This document shows positions 22,793-37,100 of a DNA stretch of 64,000 bases, one piece after another. Position 1 is the stretch's first letter, and each line of letters opens with the position of its first letter. The stretch comes from Haliclystus octoradiatus (taxonomy: Eukaryota > Cnidaria > Staurozoa > Stauromedusae > Haliclystidae). The position numbers and the translations under genes were made by a program. The stretch is from contig OU744447.1 in NCBI GenBank assembly GCA_916610825.1, forward strand, positions 35,643,024 to 35,707,023, written 5' to 3'. The notes under the pieces were generated by a model. That model was not told where the DNA came from, did not search any database, and saw only the letters and a program-made list of their open reading frames with translations.

Positions 22793-23743
22793 TTGTACTT
22801 GGATGGGGATGGAGATTTCAGTTTAAGAAATGATGTTCATGAATTTATCACAATTATAGACCTAGTTGTATTTTTTGTACATACTATTTTCGATGGAGAC
22901 TTTAGTTAATATACCATAATTACATCACTTAGCTCTTATTCTTATTAGCTTAACTCCGGAGAATATGTAGGCTACAATAAACTTGTAACATGTGAGGTCG
23001 GCATTTGTTTGCAAATTTTGAATTTAACTATATTTACACTTATGTTTGTATTTGAATTTGAAACTGTTTTATATCGATGAAAATGATTGATTATTAATTA
23101 ATTATGGATCATTCGATTGGGCTATGGGCTTGTAATGTCAGCATACCTACGAAAGATACAATGGACACATCTTCTGAACTGAACTCAAAAGCACCTAGCT
23201 AGTATCTAAGCTTTGTAATTTTGTAAATAATTAGCTCTACTTGTACAAGTGACATATTATGTGCAGCTTTAGAGAATAGAGATTGAGAGCGAAGAGATAA
23301 TGGGAAAATTGAAAAATATATCCAAATATATCTCCTTATAACATCTCATTTTTCTTCTTCAAAGTATAATTGGCAAGACCTAAGAATTAAGAATAACATG
23401 TTCTTTAAAATAAATTTTACTTACTGCATTTACCCTAGCTTGCTACATGAAGGCTACAATAGAGTTCTGAGTACTGTAACCATCCAAGTGCTGAGTCAAT
23501 GATTCAACAGCATGACATAATGACGGCAGCATCAGCAATAATAAGTTGATAAATAATAATAAGTTTTCAAAGTCCAGCCAGAGCCAAATATAGATAGCAT
23601 CACATCATATGATCATTGAATCATTCATAAACCAGACATGAATTTAGAAGAGAAATTATTATGTTGTTTCTTTCTATGGCTTTCTATAGTCATTTATGGC
23701 TATACATAATTTCTTATGTTATAATTATGTTGATCATGTGTTG

Positions 23744-23865
23744 AAAATAACATTGTCAACTTGCTACATTCAAACCTCGCATGGGATCATGGGATGACCG
23801 TCTGTTATCTTAAAAATAACATTGTCAACTTGCTACATTCAAACCTCGCATGGGATCATGGGATG
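23744..23865. repeat. 53-bp perfect direct duplication
   Basis: 23744-23796 and 23813-23865 are identical (AAAATAACATTGTCAAC ... CATGGGATCATGGGATG), separated by 16 bases. Very recent, or an assembly artefact. Confidence 0.85.
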
Positions 23866-24251
23866 GGGGCCTGAGACTGGAAGATTTTTCCAATTTTTGC
23901 TGGAGCGAAAACATTTGGAAAATATTTGCAAGGAAACGGAGGTAAAAAATATATAGTAATAATAGTAGGGCCGTTTGTGAACAAGAAATTGCATAAAAAT
24001 TTTGAAAATTATGGGAAAGTTTGACCTTGTTGGAAATTAATTTTTGGAGAATTTTGGGTTTTTAAATATTGGATCTGTGCAGTTTTTGTAAGCAATTTTA
24101 TGTTCTCCACGCAGTTTGCAAGGAATGCAGTCTGGGTGTGTCCATCCGTGCTACACTGCAATCAGGTGATGGAACACCAACCAATTGCCTACCATTAAAT
24201 TAAAGCAAAGATTGTAGAGTTTGTACTTTAATGTGCGATCAAATTAATTAT

Positions 24252-24427
24252 ACAGTCAAACTTGCTTAATACACCCCCTCCCTCTGATTCAGATAAAAAG
24301 TGGGACATTAAGCGAGGTAGGAATACGAGGGTTAGTATGGAGAACGGAATATAGAAATCAGATTACGTGGGGATATTAAGGAAGGTGGGACATTAAAAGA
24401 GGGGATATTAACTGAGTTTGACTGTAT
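24252..24427 (+). mobile_element. Pogo-like MITE, second subfamily
   Basis: Ends TACAGTCAAACTTGCTTAA and TTAACTGAGTTTGACTGTA are inverted repeats of the same type, but the inside (GGGACATTAAG motifs) is unrelated to the main family. Confidence 0.65.
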
Positions 24428-25144
24428 TGGAAATCATATATTATTACAACTGGAACACAGTTTTTGTTACTTTTTATCTGTTCTGCTGCCAAATTTAGTT
24501 GAAGACAATAAAACATCTAAAAAATTGTAAACATAATACAAAATCTATGACCAGAGCAGTCCAAGGTTGTTATGTAGGTAAAATCTTAGCCACAGATATC
24601 AAACTCTACTGTCTGGAGTTAAACTGTGTTAGATCTAAATCAGATCCGATCTGCAATGAGAATAATTATGAAAAAATCTGGGAAATTCGAATTCAGATTT
24701 TTAATCCATTCTGTCCAAATCCTAGGAATTTTCCGAAATTTTGGAAAATTTCCTAGGAATAAATACGCAAATTCTGAAAACAGGAAAATATTTTTATTGA
24801 ATCACTTAATTAAAAAAGGGTAATTGTTGTTGTTGTTATTCATTTGTCAAAAATACTGACTGGATTATATAGGAAAGTAAAACTTTGTTAAATATATAAT
24901 TGATACATTTGTAGAAATTGATTACAAGAAAACCAATCTGATCCGACGATAGAAAATTAAGTCCATATTCGACAAATCGGACCTCTAATCAGAAGCTCTT
25001 TGTTTCAAAACTTAAAGAGTGCTCCTAACCTCTACTGACAGATGAAAGGTTCAAATGATTATTTAAATAATTCATTAATTAATGTCATTATCAACTGAGA
25101 ACATTCATCTTTCCTATTAATCTTCATAATTTCTTTCTTTATAG

Positions 25145-28100
25145 AGTGATAATACTTCTTTAGCTGTTGCACCTGATCTTGCCGCAGAAGCTGCTGATCG
25201 CCTTAACGATGAAACTTTTGGATCTTTATCAGGTCAGTAAATTACAAATAAATAAAACCTGTAGTCAGCTATTCCACCGTGAAAATGTTAAAGATAATGA
25301 GACGCTAAAACTGTTTTACATTTCAAGAGTTTAAAACTGTCAGCGTTGTCTGTTTATATTTAAGGCAATTTTTGTTGAAAGATAGCGACAAATAATCACA
25401 ATTAAATTTGTTCCTACGTTTCAACATTATCGACCCTTATTATGCCACGTTATCATAACATTTTTTATTAATCTTGAAGCGAGAAATAGGACGTTACATG
25501 ATAGTCAATTCGTAATAAACAGTGACGCTATAACCCATAATCAAATTAAGCGCAAATGTTCTAAAATATGGCAGAAACAATACATTTGTCAGCCTGCACG
25601 CAGACTCACGGTCAAAAGGTAAACTTGGTAAAACAGTAAAATATGCTCACTCAAAAAACAAAACTTTTCTTTGCTGATTCAGCATGGGGCGTGGAATAGT
25701 CTTTCAATGTCTGGAGACAAATCTGTGAAGAATTTCTAAAAGGAGGTTGATGAGCTAGACCGCAATAGCTCCCTTTCCTTATTATTTTCTAGCAAATTTC
25801 ATGCCTTTCGAAATTGTTTGGACAGTTGCGAGAAACTTCAGCTTGATAAGAATTTAGGATCATTTTCAAAACATTTTGGAACCATTAACCGTTATTGCAT
25901 CGATTGTTTTATCTAAATCTCAGATTCACAAGGGATAAATGTATGAAATGTTTTCAATCGTGTTTGGAAAGCCATTTCATTCAAACTTTTTTCTAGCTGA
26001 ATTAAATTACAGTACATGAAGAAAGAGACATTACAGTTGAGCTACTGTAGCCTATTTAATGTCTATATAATAACAGTGATTGGTTGAACCATTATTTGAC
26101 TGCTTGCTCATTTCCATTTTTGATTACAAATTGGCTACATCATTATTCGCTTCGTTGGACAAAATAAATTTATCATGCGCACAATCATATAAAATTCGTA
26201 ACGGGTCGGGTTTGATTCCAGAGGGCAGCATGGACTGATGTGGTGTACCATTTGATCATTTCTATTTATTTCAAAATGTAATACCAGATTTATTGAAAAA
26301 GTACATAGCTTACTGTAAAGTTAATTGTAAGATAATTGTTGTAAACGACTTTGTAATAATTATTAGTATTGTTGGTATTGTTAGTCTTGTTATGCTTTCA
26401 TACCAAACATTCTTTGCAAAAGCGAGACAGCCGTTGTCCACGTCCATGCTGAATCTGCGAAACCAAGCTGTTGTCTTCGAGTTAGCAGACTTTTAGATGG
26501 TGGGTCTGAGAGCAATAAATTATCTATTAGTCTATAAATATATATAGTGAAACCTGTATATAACGGCCATCTATGAGACGTAGATAAATTGACCATTATA
26601 GACAGGTGGCCTTTATATACAGCTTTGATTCACTAGAAAATACTATTTTAGACATTGCAAGATTGACCACTATAGACAGGTGGCCGCTTTATAGAGGTGA
26701 CCATTATAACAGGTTTGACTGTACGCTATAAACAATAATCTGTTATGAAAATAGACGTTTTAAGCAATCTTTTTACTGTATTTATAAAATTAAAATCAAC
26801 ATCGCTTTTTTACTACTATCTTATGAACAAATATTTGTTTATGTTGTTGTTTTAGTTGATGACGTTGGAATAGAAAAATCTGTGAAAAGTGCCATCATTG
26901 ATGACTGTAATGACGAAACATTTGGTTCTGGAGCTCTATCAGATGGTATTAGATTTTAATTGTTTACTTTAGGTTATACATTGTAGGCTGACCCCTGTGA
27001 AAAACAGTTCATGAGCAGTTCATGAATGTTAGATGGCTCCAATTTTCGTGAACTGTTCATGAACTGTTCATGAACAGTTCATGAATCCTCACAGACAGCT
27101 CATGAACTGTTCATGAATTCCTTTTTATTGCTTTATAGGCAAAGAAACATATTTTCCATTCATAATAGCTCACACAACACCCATAATAGATCACGCAAAG
27201 TGCCACAACACAGATTGTTTGAAAACATCGTTTATCTTTGAAACCATTTTTTGCAATATTGAATTTAGAATGAAGACGACTCAATGGACAACTTTTGAAT
27301 ATTCAAAAGTCGTCTTGCATGGCTTGATGTTTTTCCATATTTTTGAAAATAATTAGCAAAGTAGTCTCATTTAGAAAACAAAAGAAGACTGTCATAAAAA
27401 TTACTTTAAAGCATGTCAAATGTAAAAATTGCCAGCAACCGTATTTCATCCCTTGCCCCCACTTAGGATATTGAACTTTGCAGTCTGAAACTAGGCCTAC
27501 CTATATTTGCTATGTATGCTATCCCCTATATTTATTTAGATTGGGAAAATAACCATGAGAAGTTCTCTCGATTGCTCGAAGAACAGCATAACCATGGAAA
27601 TAGCCGGCAAGAAAAAGATGCAGATTCCAGTGACGAGGAAGAGGTATTATATTTTGAAGTAATAAATGTGATTGTATTATAACGGAATTGATTTAACTAA
27701 TCTGATTGGTTTACAGTTATAACGCTAAATCACATTATCAACACAAAACAAAACCAGATTTCAAAATTCAATCGATCTTACAATTCAAAGTTGACATCAC
27801 TCGAATGAGATTTTCTAATTTGATCAGGAACGTTAATAGTTGTGCAAGTTTCTGATATTGCGTTATTCTAAATATTCCTTGCATGAACATTCTCTGACGC
27901 TTTACCCAACTAAATCATTTAACTATGACTGCTGCAAACATTACTTTGCAAATAGAATAATCAAGCCAAACTCTCTTCCTGAAGAAGTTCTATCGTCTAG
28001 TTCTTTACAAACATTAAAATTTAAACGTAATCACGTTAATTTATCACAGTTCTGTAACTAGTCCTTTGCCTGTTAATTATTTCTGATAACATAGTTTTCT

Positions 28101-31100
28101 TTATATATATATACTTTTTAAAAGTCACATGTAAGTGAGGATACATTTAAAAATATCTGTCTTTGTTTATTTGCCTGTTAGCCATTGTACTACAAAATAC
28201 ATACATACATACAAGTTATAGCCTAATACAAAGCAATTCACTAGGCGCAGTCACATGATCAAGGACTCTACCTACACACAGCATGAAACTATCGGGAATA
28301 TGGGAAAGCACCAAACACCTCCAGTACAAATCTTGCTAAACCTATTTGAGAACAGAATCATAATATACTAAAATTTAGATATTGACGTTGTGTAGCGTCT
28401 TGCTAATCTGTTTTTTTTCATTTCAATGATGTGATTACATTGTTTGATCAGTGCTACACCTCAACTGCGCCTGGTTAATTGGTGCATAGTTTCTTATCAG
28501 CTATTGATATTTTTTATTTATTATTTTTTTTTTTTTATATTTATCATTTTTCCACGAACCGGGTAAGTTTACAGCTTTTTTTCACGGGGGTGGTTGGTTA
28601 ATTTGTTAGTATTTTGAAGCTTGTGTGTGTTTAATAGCCGGATGCCCTTCCTGACGCCAACCTGTAGTGCTTCGGACAGGGATTGAACCCGAGACCCTGC
28701 GGGCTGTGGTCCAACATCCTAGCCACTACACCAAGGCCGCTACTTGATATTTGGTGCACTCTTCACTTTCAGGAGAAAACTCAAAACAAACACCTGATGC
28801 CTTCTCGTTTCCTCCTTGCGTTCCTCTTGTGTGCCAAATATCAATAGCTCATAGGAAACTACATGCACCAATTGCTCATTGTTAAAACGTTGAATTGAAT
28901 CAGTAAGATTTTCTGTCAAACACCCATAAAACAAGTTCATATCATGCCAGCTGATGGTTCGTGACAAATATTGTGTCAATATGGCCATAGTCATAAATTA
29001 TTATGAATTAGGTGTTACCCCTGCGAAAACAGCTCAGGAGTTCATGAACAGTTCATGAACGTTAAATGACCCGAAAGTTTCATGAAAAGTTCAGGAAAAT
29101 TGAAGCCATTTAACGTTCATGAACTGTTCATGAACTCCTGAACTGTTTTTCGCAGGGGTAGTATGACAAATGCTTGAATTATGAACCATGATTTAATGGA
29201 ATGCCCCTGTTTATTGGGTTTTGAAACAGTTAAAAAAGTTCATGAATGTTAAATTGCCCCATTTTTCTGAACAGTTCAAGAAAAAGTCCATAAAAACAAT
29301 CCATCAAACATTTCATCAAGAACAAGTTCATATACTGTTCAATCATAAACTGTTTACAAAGTTTCCAATGTACATGACCAGTTCATGATTTGTCTGCAAA
29401 GCTCATGAACTTCATAAACATTAAACAGTTCATGAACTCAACAAATTTTTTCTCGTTGGATAATAGGCGAATCATAACACATTCATTATTATTTATTTCG
29501 AATCATAATTTGAAGAGTGGGTGTTTGTATTAATGTGTTTTATTGAAAGAGTTTCAATGCTAGCGTTAAAATTGTTCTAATATTTTATTTTATCGTATTT
29601 CATTATACAAAACAGCACTTACAGAATGCCCTTTACTAAAATACTTTGACACTTATAATGCAAGAATTTGATAGATCTAACAATTTACATTTACATTTAA
29701 ACATTATTAACGAAGATGATAATGCTTCATCTGCTGGAAGACTGTTCCAAGGCTTTTTAATACGGCAGGAGAAAAAGTTTTGAAATCCGTATGAACTTTG
29801 ATTATTTGTTTTTTGATTTGTTCTGGAATGGCCTTGAGTATTGTACTTATTTACATTGATACTAAACATACTATTTATTTCTATATTAACATTGCCAATA
29901 AAAAATTTGTAAACCTTATTCAAGTCAAAAATTAATCGCCTGTATTCAAGGGATTCAAGTTTAAAGAATGTTTAGGCGATGAGGATAATCGTTATATTTA
30001 ATTGAGGCTCCTTTACAAAATCTTTGAACTCTTTTTAGCATACTGGTATGTACTGTATACTTGTATTGCAGATTATAAACAATACAATATCGCAGCTTGG
30101 CTTAGACGATGAACAAAATGACTGTGAACAGAAATCCTCTGTTTTTCCTCCTCCTTTAAATATTTCAAAAGCATGGGATAATAGTCCTCAGGATCTTTCC
30201 AAATATCAATCGCCACTCTCTGCTCTGGTGAGTTGCCTCTACAGTATTATTTACTATCCATTTTCTGATATGTAGTACAGTGTAACCCGCTTAAGTGCTA
30301 GTCAAAAATACCAACAATGTCATTGCATTTAACCGGATTTGCACCTATCCAAAATTTTTTGACAAGGAGTTGACCATAAAATAGTTAATTTGTTTTCAAA
30401 GATAGATTGCAGTTGAGCGGGAATTTCACTTATCCGAATTGGCACTTAAGTGGACTACACTGAACGATGGATCAGCTCAAATGGGAACCAAATTTCAGAT
30501 CCGATGAACTGTGTTTCAAATCCCCTATATGGAAACTTAGCCTTGACTTTATATGGACATCAAATGAGTACCATGTTGTGATTGCTATTGCATGGTATTA
30601 TGAAGAAATATTGTGTACCACTTTTCTTTGAAATTCAAGCTGTATTTACCATGAAATCTGTTGAAATGGATATGCAGTATCGGGTCAATGATTAATAAAT
30701 AAACCTTTACGATTATTCTGTCAGCATCAGGGAAAAGCTCCACTCCTCTAGATTTACTACTTTACTTTGTATATACAGTCGATCCTGCTCTAATAGACAC
30801 CTTTACCGGCTAGACATTTGTCATATCGCTGCACTGGACACCGTCACACCTCCAGGTCTGCTGCTGCCGTTGCCATTTTCTATTGTCTGTTTACACCATT
30901 TTAGTTCTTTGAGTCTTTTGCACACACCTTTGTGTTGTGTGTTCTAATTGCTTACGCAAAGTTATGCCATTCAATACTTCTCACATCGCCTATCATTGAA
31001 AACTGATGTTCGAAAATTATATTTGTTGAATTGTTGCCTATAAATTGAAAATATATCAACCTAGTTGTCTGAATTGCTTAACTGCCATGAGGCCTCTTGA

Positions 31101-34100
31101 TCTAACATCGTAGAAGACCTATTATTGTTGGACTTTGTCTCTGCAATTGAACATTTTGAACATTTTGCATGAACTTTTCATTAAAATGTAACCTTTTATG
31201 TTTTTCATGAACTTCTTTTGGTCCAACATTTAACAACTATCGAACAAGATTGAGCACAACACTGAGAGTTATCAGATAACGCTGATAACACGGGTAGAGG
31301 CCAGATAAATTCTCAATGTTGTGCAAAATCGAGTTTGATAATTGTTTTAATAATAATCCATACCTTAAATAAATCACATGAATTATTCAAGAACAGCAGC
31401 GTTAAGAGAAATATTACAAATTCGTCGCAACAATCTCGAACTCTGCGCTGTTGGATTATTACATCACGTTAGGAAGCACTAGGAATTGTCGGTTGTAGAT
31501 TAACCAATAGAAAGCAAGAAAAAGTTAGTATAACTAATAATCTAAATTATTATATTATTATTATTGTTGTGATCATCTTATTTCAAGTTGTCACAAGATC
31601 AGGGTATATGGTCGTCACCAGAGAAAGGGTTGTTTGGTGACAACAGCAAGCCAGTGGTGAGAAATACACTAAAATATATTCATTTACTCTAACAATAACA
31701 GCCACCTCTACGCAGGGTCCGACAAAGTCTGGAAACTTGGAAAGCGAAAGGCAGAAGGCTAACAAAATTGAGAAGGAAAAGTCAAAATAAAATTTTTACT
31801 TTACATTTTTTGTCAGTAATAGTACGCAAACGTTTACCGGTATCTAAAAAGTTAAGGTTGCGGAAGGTAGAACTTTTTGTCGGACCCTGCCTCGTAACGC
31901 ATCGGTTACCTGTTTATAGTGGTCATTTATTTATTTTATTTTTATATTCATTTTAATTCATTACATTTCATGCGGTCAATTAACCATAGTTTGTATCATA
32001 GAAATGACACAAGTGCTTTGAAACGCAAACCTAAAATGATTTAGGCATCAGATTGTTTTTGTCATGACAACACGCACCATGATTTCTGTTGTTATGGCAA
32101 CACAAATATACTCTTTTTGACGTAACATTTGCCGATAAATCCTCACTCCAAGGAATGAAGCGTGTCTCTCTGTTCAGATAATTGTCCAGCAAGTTGATTT
32201 ATAAAGCACATTATAATAGTAAAGTTCATTGACTAACCTAATTAGACAGTGGAATGAATAAATGTTTTCCAATGATATGAATAAACTCTGTCATCAAAAT
32301 CATCACCAAACTGTAAAGAAATTAAAAATCGAATCATTTTGTTGTGTGGTCAATCGCTCACGTCAGAGTGTTTAGGCTTGTGTGGAGGTGTGTGCATGAG
32401 ATCACAAGCCTCATAATAAATGCTTTGAATAGTTTGTAGATGAAGATGTAAAGGTAATATATCTTCTTACAGTTTCAGCCAGAGTCAAGTAAGACATTAC
32501 AATCTTTCAACTATGTTCCCCCCGAAAAGCTTATCAAATAAAATTATTTCATCTTCTCATCTGTTTGCAAGTTAGAAATCTGTACTATATTCTGAACTTT
32601 GATGTGAGAAATTTTTGGAAAGATTTTTCGATAAAAATTCAGGTTACTCAGAAGTAGCAATTGTCACACTTACCTTCAATTATACATATTATTTATTTCA
32701 CAGCGTAATGGAAATGATCACATCGACATGCAATCCCTCCCTCTGCCACGCCCACCACCAGGCATTGATCTGCTACCTCGTCGATCTGAAATTCACACGC
32801 TTGATGAATTGGAAAAAAATTTAAATAGAACCCCAGGTAACATTATTAAATTTTAAAAGTTTTGAAAATGGTATCACTAAAAAATTGTCACTACCGATAG
32901 TTCCATATGGCACGCCATCATATCGGAACTATGGCTTGAAGTTGTTCGATATTAGAAATACTTTATGTTATTTCAATTGTTTGAATATCGTAAACAATTC
33001 ACAATTTGATAATTATAATTATATTCAAAGATTTCCTGCTTTCACGACAGATATATCGGATCAAACTGAAATCTACCATTTTTGATCTGATCAGCATAAA
33101 TCCTATATCTGTTCTGATTTAATTTTAAATTGTTATTGCAACTACAGGAATTTCTCATGAAAGCCCTCAAGTTGTACCTGGCTCAGTTGGGTGAGTTTTG
33201 TAGAGTATTTGAGTATTTAAAAATATCTAAATACCATTCTCTATTCTGATTATATCTTGTTGACTGTCACATCTCTGTTCACATTACTACAGTTTTTGCT
33301 TATATATAAATATAGTCAATAGTCAAAAATTATTTGAAAATAATCAAAAGTTAGACATTCCTTTTGCTACTCAAAGTTTCACGCCTGAGCGATCATCGGG
33401 CACTTCATCAAATTTATTAAATGTCTAATTTTTGACTAATTTTCAATTACGTCACACACTCAGCTGTATGGCATTGAGCACTCTTGTATTCATGAAAAGC
33501 AAATTATAATATATTTATTCAGTTATTTATTGAGTATTTTAATATATTTAAATATGTCTATAAAACTCCCTTGTTGTACAGCAGTTTTGTCTTGTTGATA
33601 AACTCCATGAGAGAATTGTTACGTAGCAATAAATCTCTGCATCTCACTGCGTCAAAAGTATAAACGCATATCATGTAAACAAATATTTGAATAATAGCAC
33701 TACTCTATTCTTTCTGCAAATCTTATATATAACTACTGTATTCAGACTTAACCAATGCTCTTTACCTTTAATTTTCAATCTAATTTCTTTCATTTTTATA
33801 ACTTGTTGTAGCTTTTTCTCAAATTGTGCAGCATGTTTATATTGAAGATCCGAGCTCGTTGTTGTCGCTATGATGACACCATTTTCGGAGAATTCACTTG
33901 TAATCATTATTTTGAGTTTTTCAATGTCAAATATACTATTTATATATTTAAATAAACATATAAAAATCGGTTCAAAAATTACTCCCAAAAAATTTTGATT
34001 GAACTGTTCAAGAACAAGTTCATACAAATTGGGGCCATTTAACGTTCATAAACTGTTCATGAAAATTTGGGGCCATTTAACGCTCATAAACTGTTCATGA

Positions 34101-37100
34101 AAATTTGGGGCCATTTAACGTTCATAAGCTGTTCATGAACTGTTCATGAAATCCTGAACTGTTTTTTGCAAAGGTAGTTATACTGTACTGTAATTAATGT
34201 TGATATCTAATTCTCAATTTCCCATTTAAATTAAGAAAGAGGCTACCATCACACATTTTCTACATGCTTCATAGTTTCCAAATTCAACAATTGTTTGAGA
34301 GACACTAAATAAAATTGCGGACCAAATGTCACAAACCCTAACAATGCAATCTCCTCTGTATTATTTCATCCACGATCCTTAGATGGTATTCGTTTGATAC
34401 CGTTGCTCTGCTTGCCATCTGCATTAAACCTCCCATTTTTATTGTGTATTAACTGAAACTGGGAAAATATAATATGGTAAATATATCCCTGCGAAAAACA
34501 GTTCAGGAGTTCATGAACAGTTCATGAACGTTAAATGGCCCCAAATTTTCATGAACTGTTCATAACTGTTCATGAACTGTCTGTGAGGGTTCATACATGA
34601 ACAATTCATGAACAGTACATGAATAGTTCATGAAAATTGGGTCCATTTAACATTCATAAACTGTTCATGAACCGTCCGTGAGGATTCATAAACTGTTCAT
34701 GAGCAGTTCAAGAACTGTTCATGAAAATTGGGGCCATTTCATATTCATAGACTGTTCATGAATCGTCCGTGAGGATTCATAAACTGTTCATGAACAGTTC
34801 ATCAATAGTTCATGAAAATTGGAGCCATTTAAAGTTCATGAACTGTTCATGAACTTCTGAACTGTTTTTGACAGGGGTACTCATTGACGTAATTTCATAA
34901 AATCGAGTTTGAAATCCGACCCTAGTTTTGAAGCTTTATGAAACAGTGTTGTGGGTCATTCTAAAATATTTTTCAATCAGGTCAATTTATGGATCTCCTA
35001 TTGATCAATTACATGGTCTGCCGCAGCCAGTTATCCCTAAAGATTTTCTAATGCAAAGAGGACATTTTCCACCTCCACCAGGAGTGGTAAGTCTAATGAA
35101 GCTATCTCATCTAATCTAGATTAGCAATACATGTGTATAAATTGACAAAACTTGCAATCCATGGAGACCAGACGTAATCCTGAGGCTTTATCGAACATCC
35201 ACAGTTTGTGAATTTCTGCCGCTATTATGAACAATTGAACATCTAAACACCTTGTAGACTTGTAAAGGGCAATTCCATTAAGGGTTGATGAACGGATGGC
35301 CTCTGATACCCGAAAAGCTAGAATATCCTCTCCTGCGGCTCGGATATTCATTACGCTTTACTCGTGTCTCCCAACATCGCTTGTGCGGGTAAATCGCGAT
35401 GAAGCACGGCCACCCGTGCATCAACTCTTTTCTAAAAGGATATATGCATAATCATGTCATTAATTTACTGATTTGATTTATTTTCAAAACAATACCGTCA
35501 ATTTCTAGATCAAAAAAGACATCAAAACAATTTTGTCCAATCACGATTATGCTTGTGATTTCACGTGATTCAACTGTTTTGCTTTATTTTCTCGTAACTG
35601 AAGAAAATGTAATGCTGCAACTTGTGTTTATTTGATTGCTTTTATCTTCAATATCAAATCACCTGTTGTCGAATTCCAAGAACACATCAACTTAGAGAAA
35701 ACATTGCCTCTGTTAGTTGAATTAACACCTGCGAAAAACAGTCCAGGAGTTCATGAACAGATCATGAACCCTCACAGGTAGTCCATGAACAGTTCATGAA
35801 AATTGGGGGCCATTTAACGTTCTTGAACTGTTCATGAACTCCTGAACTGTTTTTGCAGGGGAATCCAGCAGTTTATTTATTTACTGTGTTTTAGCTCAAC
35901 AGAATGGGTTATCCTGGCACACCAATACCAAGAAGTGGTCAACATTCAATGCATACACCATTAATACCTCCCTATGGTATGCGACCAGGTGCTCCACATT
36001 CACAGCTACCAGCTAATTCTGAAATGCTGAAATTGTTCAATCAGTCCATGGCTGGTAATCGCTTCAGAGGAGATCCTAGTATGTTTTATGTTCATAAAAT
36101 ATTACTAATCATAACTATAATAATTTAATAATACAGTCAAACCTGTTATAACGGTCACCTCTATACAGTGGCCACCTGTCTATAGTGGTCACTCTAGCAA
36201 TGTCAAAAATAGTATTTTCTATTGAATCAAACCTTTATATAAAGGCCACCTCTCTATAGTGGTCAATTTATCTACCTCTCGAGGCTGACCGCTATATACA
36301 GGTTTCACTGTATTAAATAATAATAATGAAGTGATTTACTCACAAAGTCAAATGTACCTCATCTGGACTCTGTCCAAATCATTTACTCTCTAGCTTACAT
36401 ATGTTTTATTGTGCAAAATATGACAGAAGATAACATTATCAACAAAATACACATTTTGTTAGAGTTGCAGTTCATGATCGTTTCATAAACTGGTCAAGAG
36501 TTCATGAATAGCCCATGAACAGTCAATGAACGTTAAATTGCTCCAAATTTCTATAAACTGTTCATGAACTGTCTGTGAACCCCTGCGAAAAACAGTTCAG
36601 GAGGTTCAGGAGTTCATGAACACCTCATGAATAGTTCATGAACGTTAGAGGACCACAATTTTCGTGAAATGTCCATGAACACTCGCGGACAATTCATGAA
36701 CAGTTCATGAAAATTTTGGACCATTTAACGTTCATGAACTCCTGAATTATTTTTCATAGTTGAAGATTCAAGAACAGTTCATGAAAATTTGAGCCATTTA
36801 ATGTTCATGAACTGTTCATCAACTCCTGAACTGTTTTTCACAGGGGTTCTCTTGAAAACTATCAATAAAATTATATCGGCATTTGAATTCCTATAAATCA
36901 TGTATTTTGCTATTGTTCTAGTTTGTTTAATAGAATTCCATTTGAGTACAGTCCAACCTGTTAGAACGGTCACCTCTATACAGCGGCCACCTGTCTATAG
37001 TGGTCACTCTTGAATATCTAAATAGTATTTTCTATTGAATCAAACCTGTATACATAGGCCACCTGTCTATAGTGGTCAATTTATCTACCTCTCGTAGGTG

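Larger units (their letters stand above)
22870..25144. other. Intergenic DNA before the PAT1 homolog
   Basis: Contains a 53-bp perfect duplication (23744-23865), a pogo-like MITE (24252-24427) and a short inverted repeat around 24720-24756 (CCTAGGAATTTTCC and its complement). The missing first coding exon of the PAT1 homolog may lie here or further left, but I could not identify it. Confidence 0.5.

Noticed and set aside
32474-32489. Possible 16-base micro-exon in PAT1 intron 4 (TTTCAGCCAGAGTCAA between AG and GTAAG)
   Set aside because: It would put the next exon (32704) out of frame at once; skipping it keeps phase 0.
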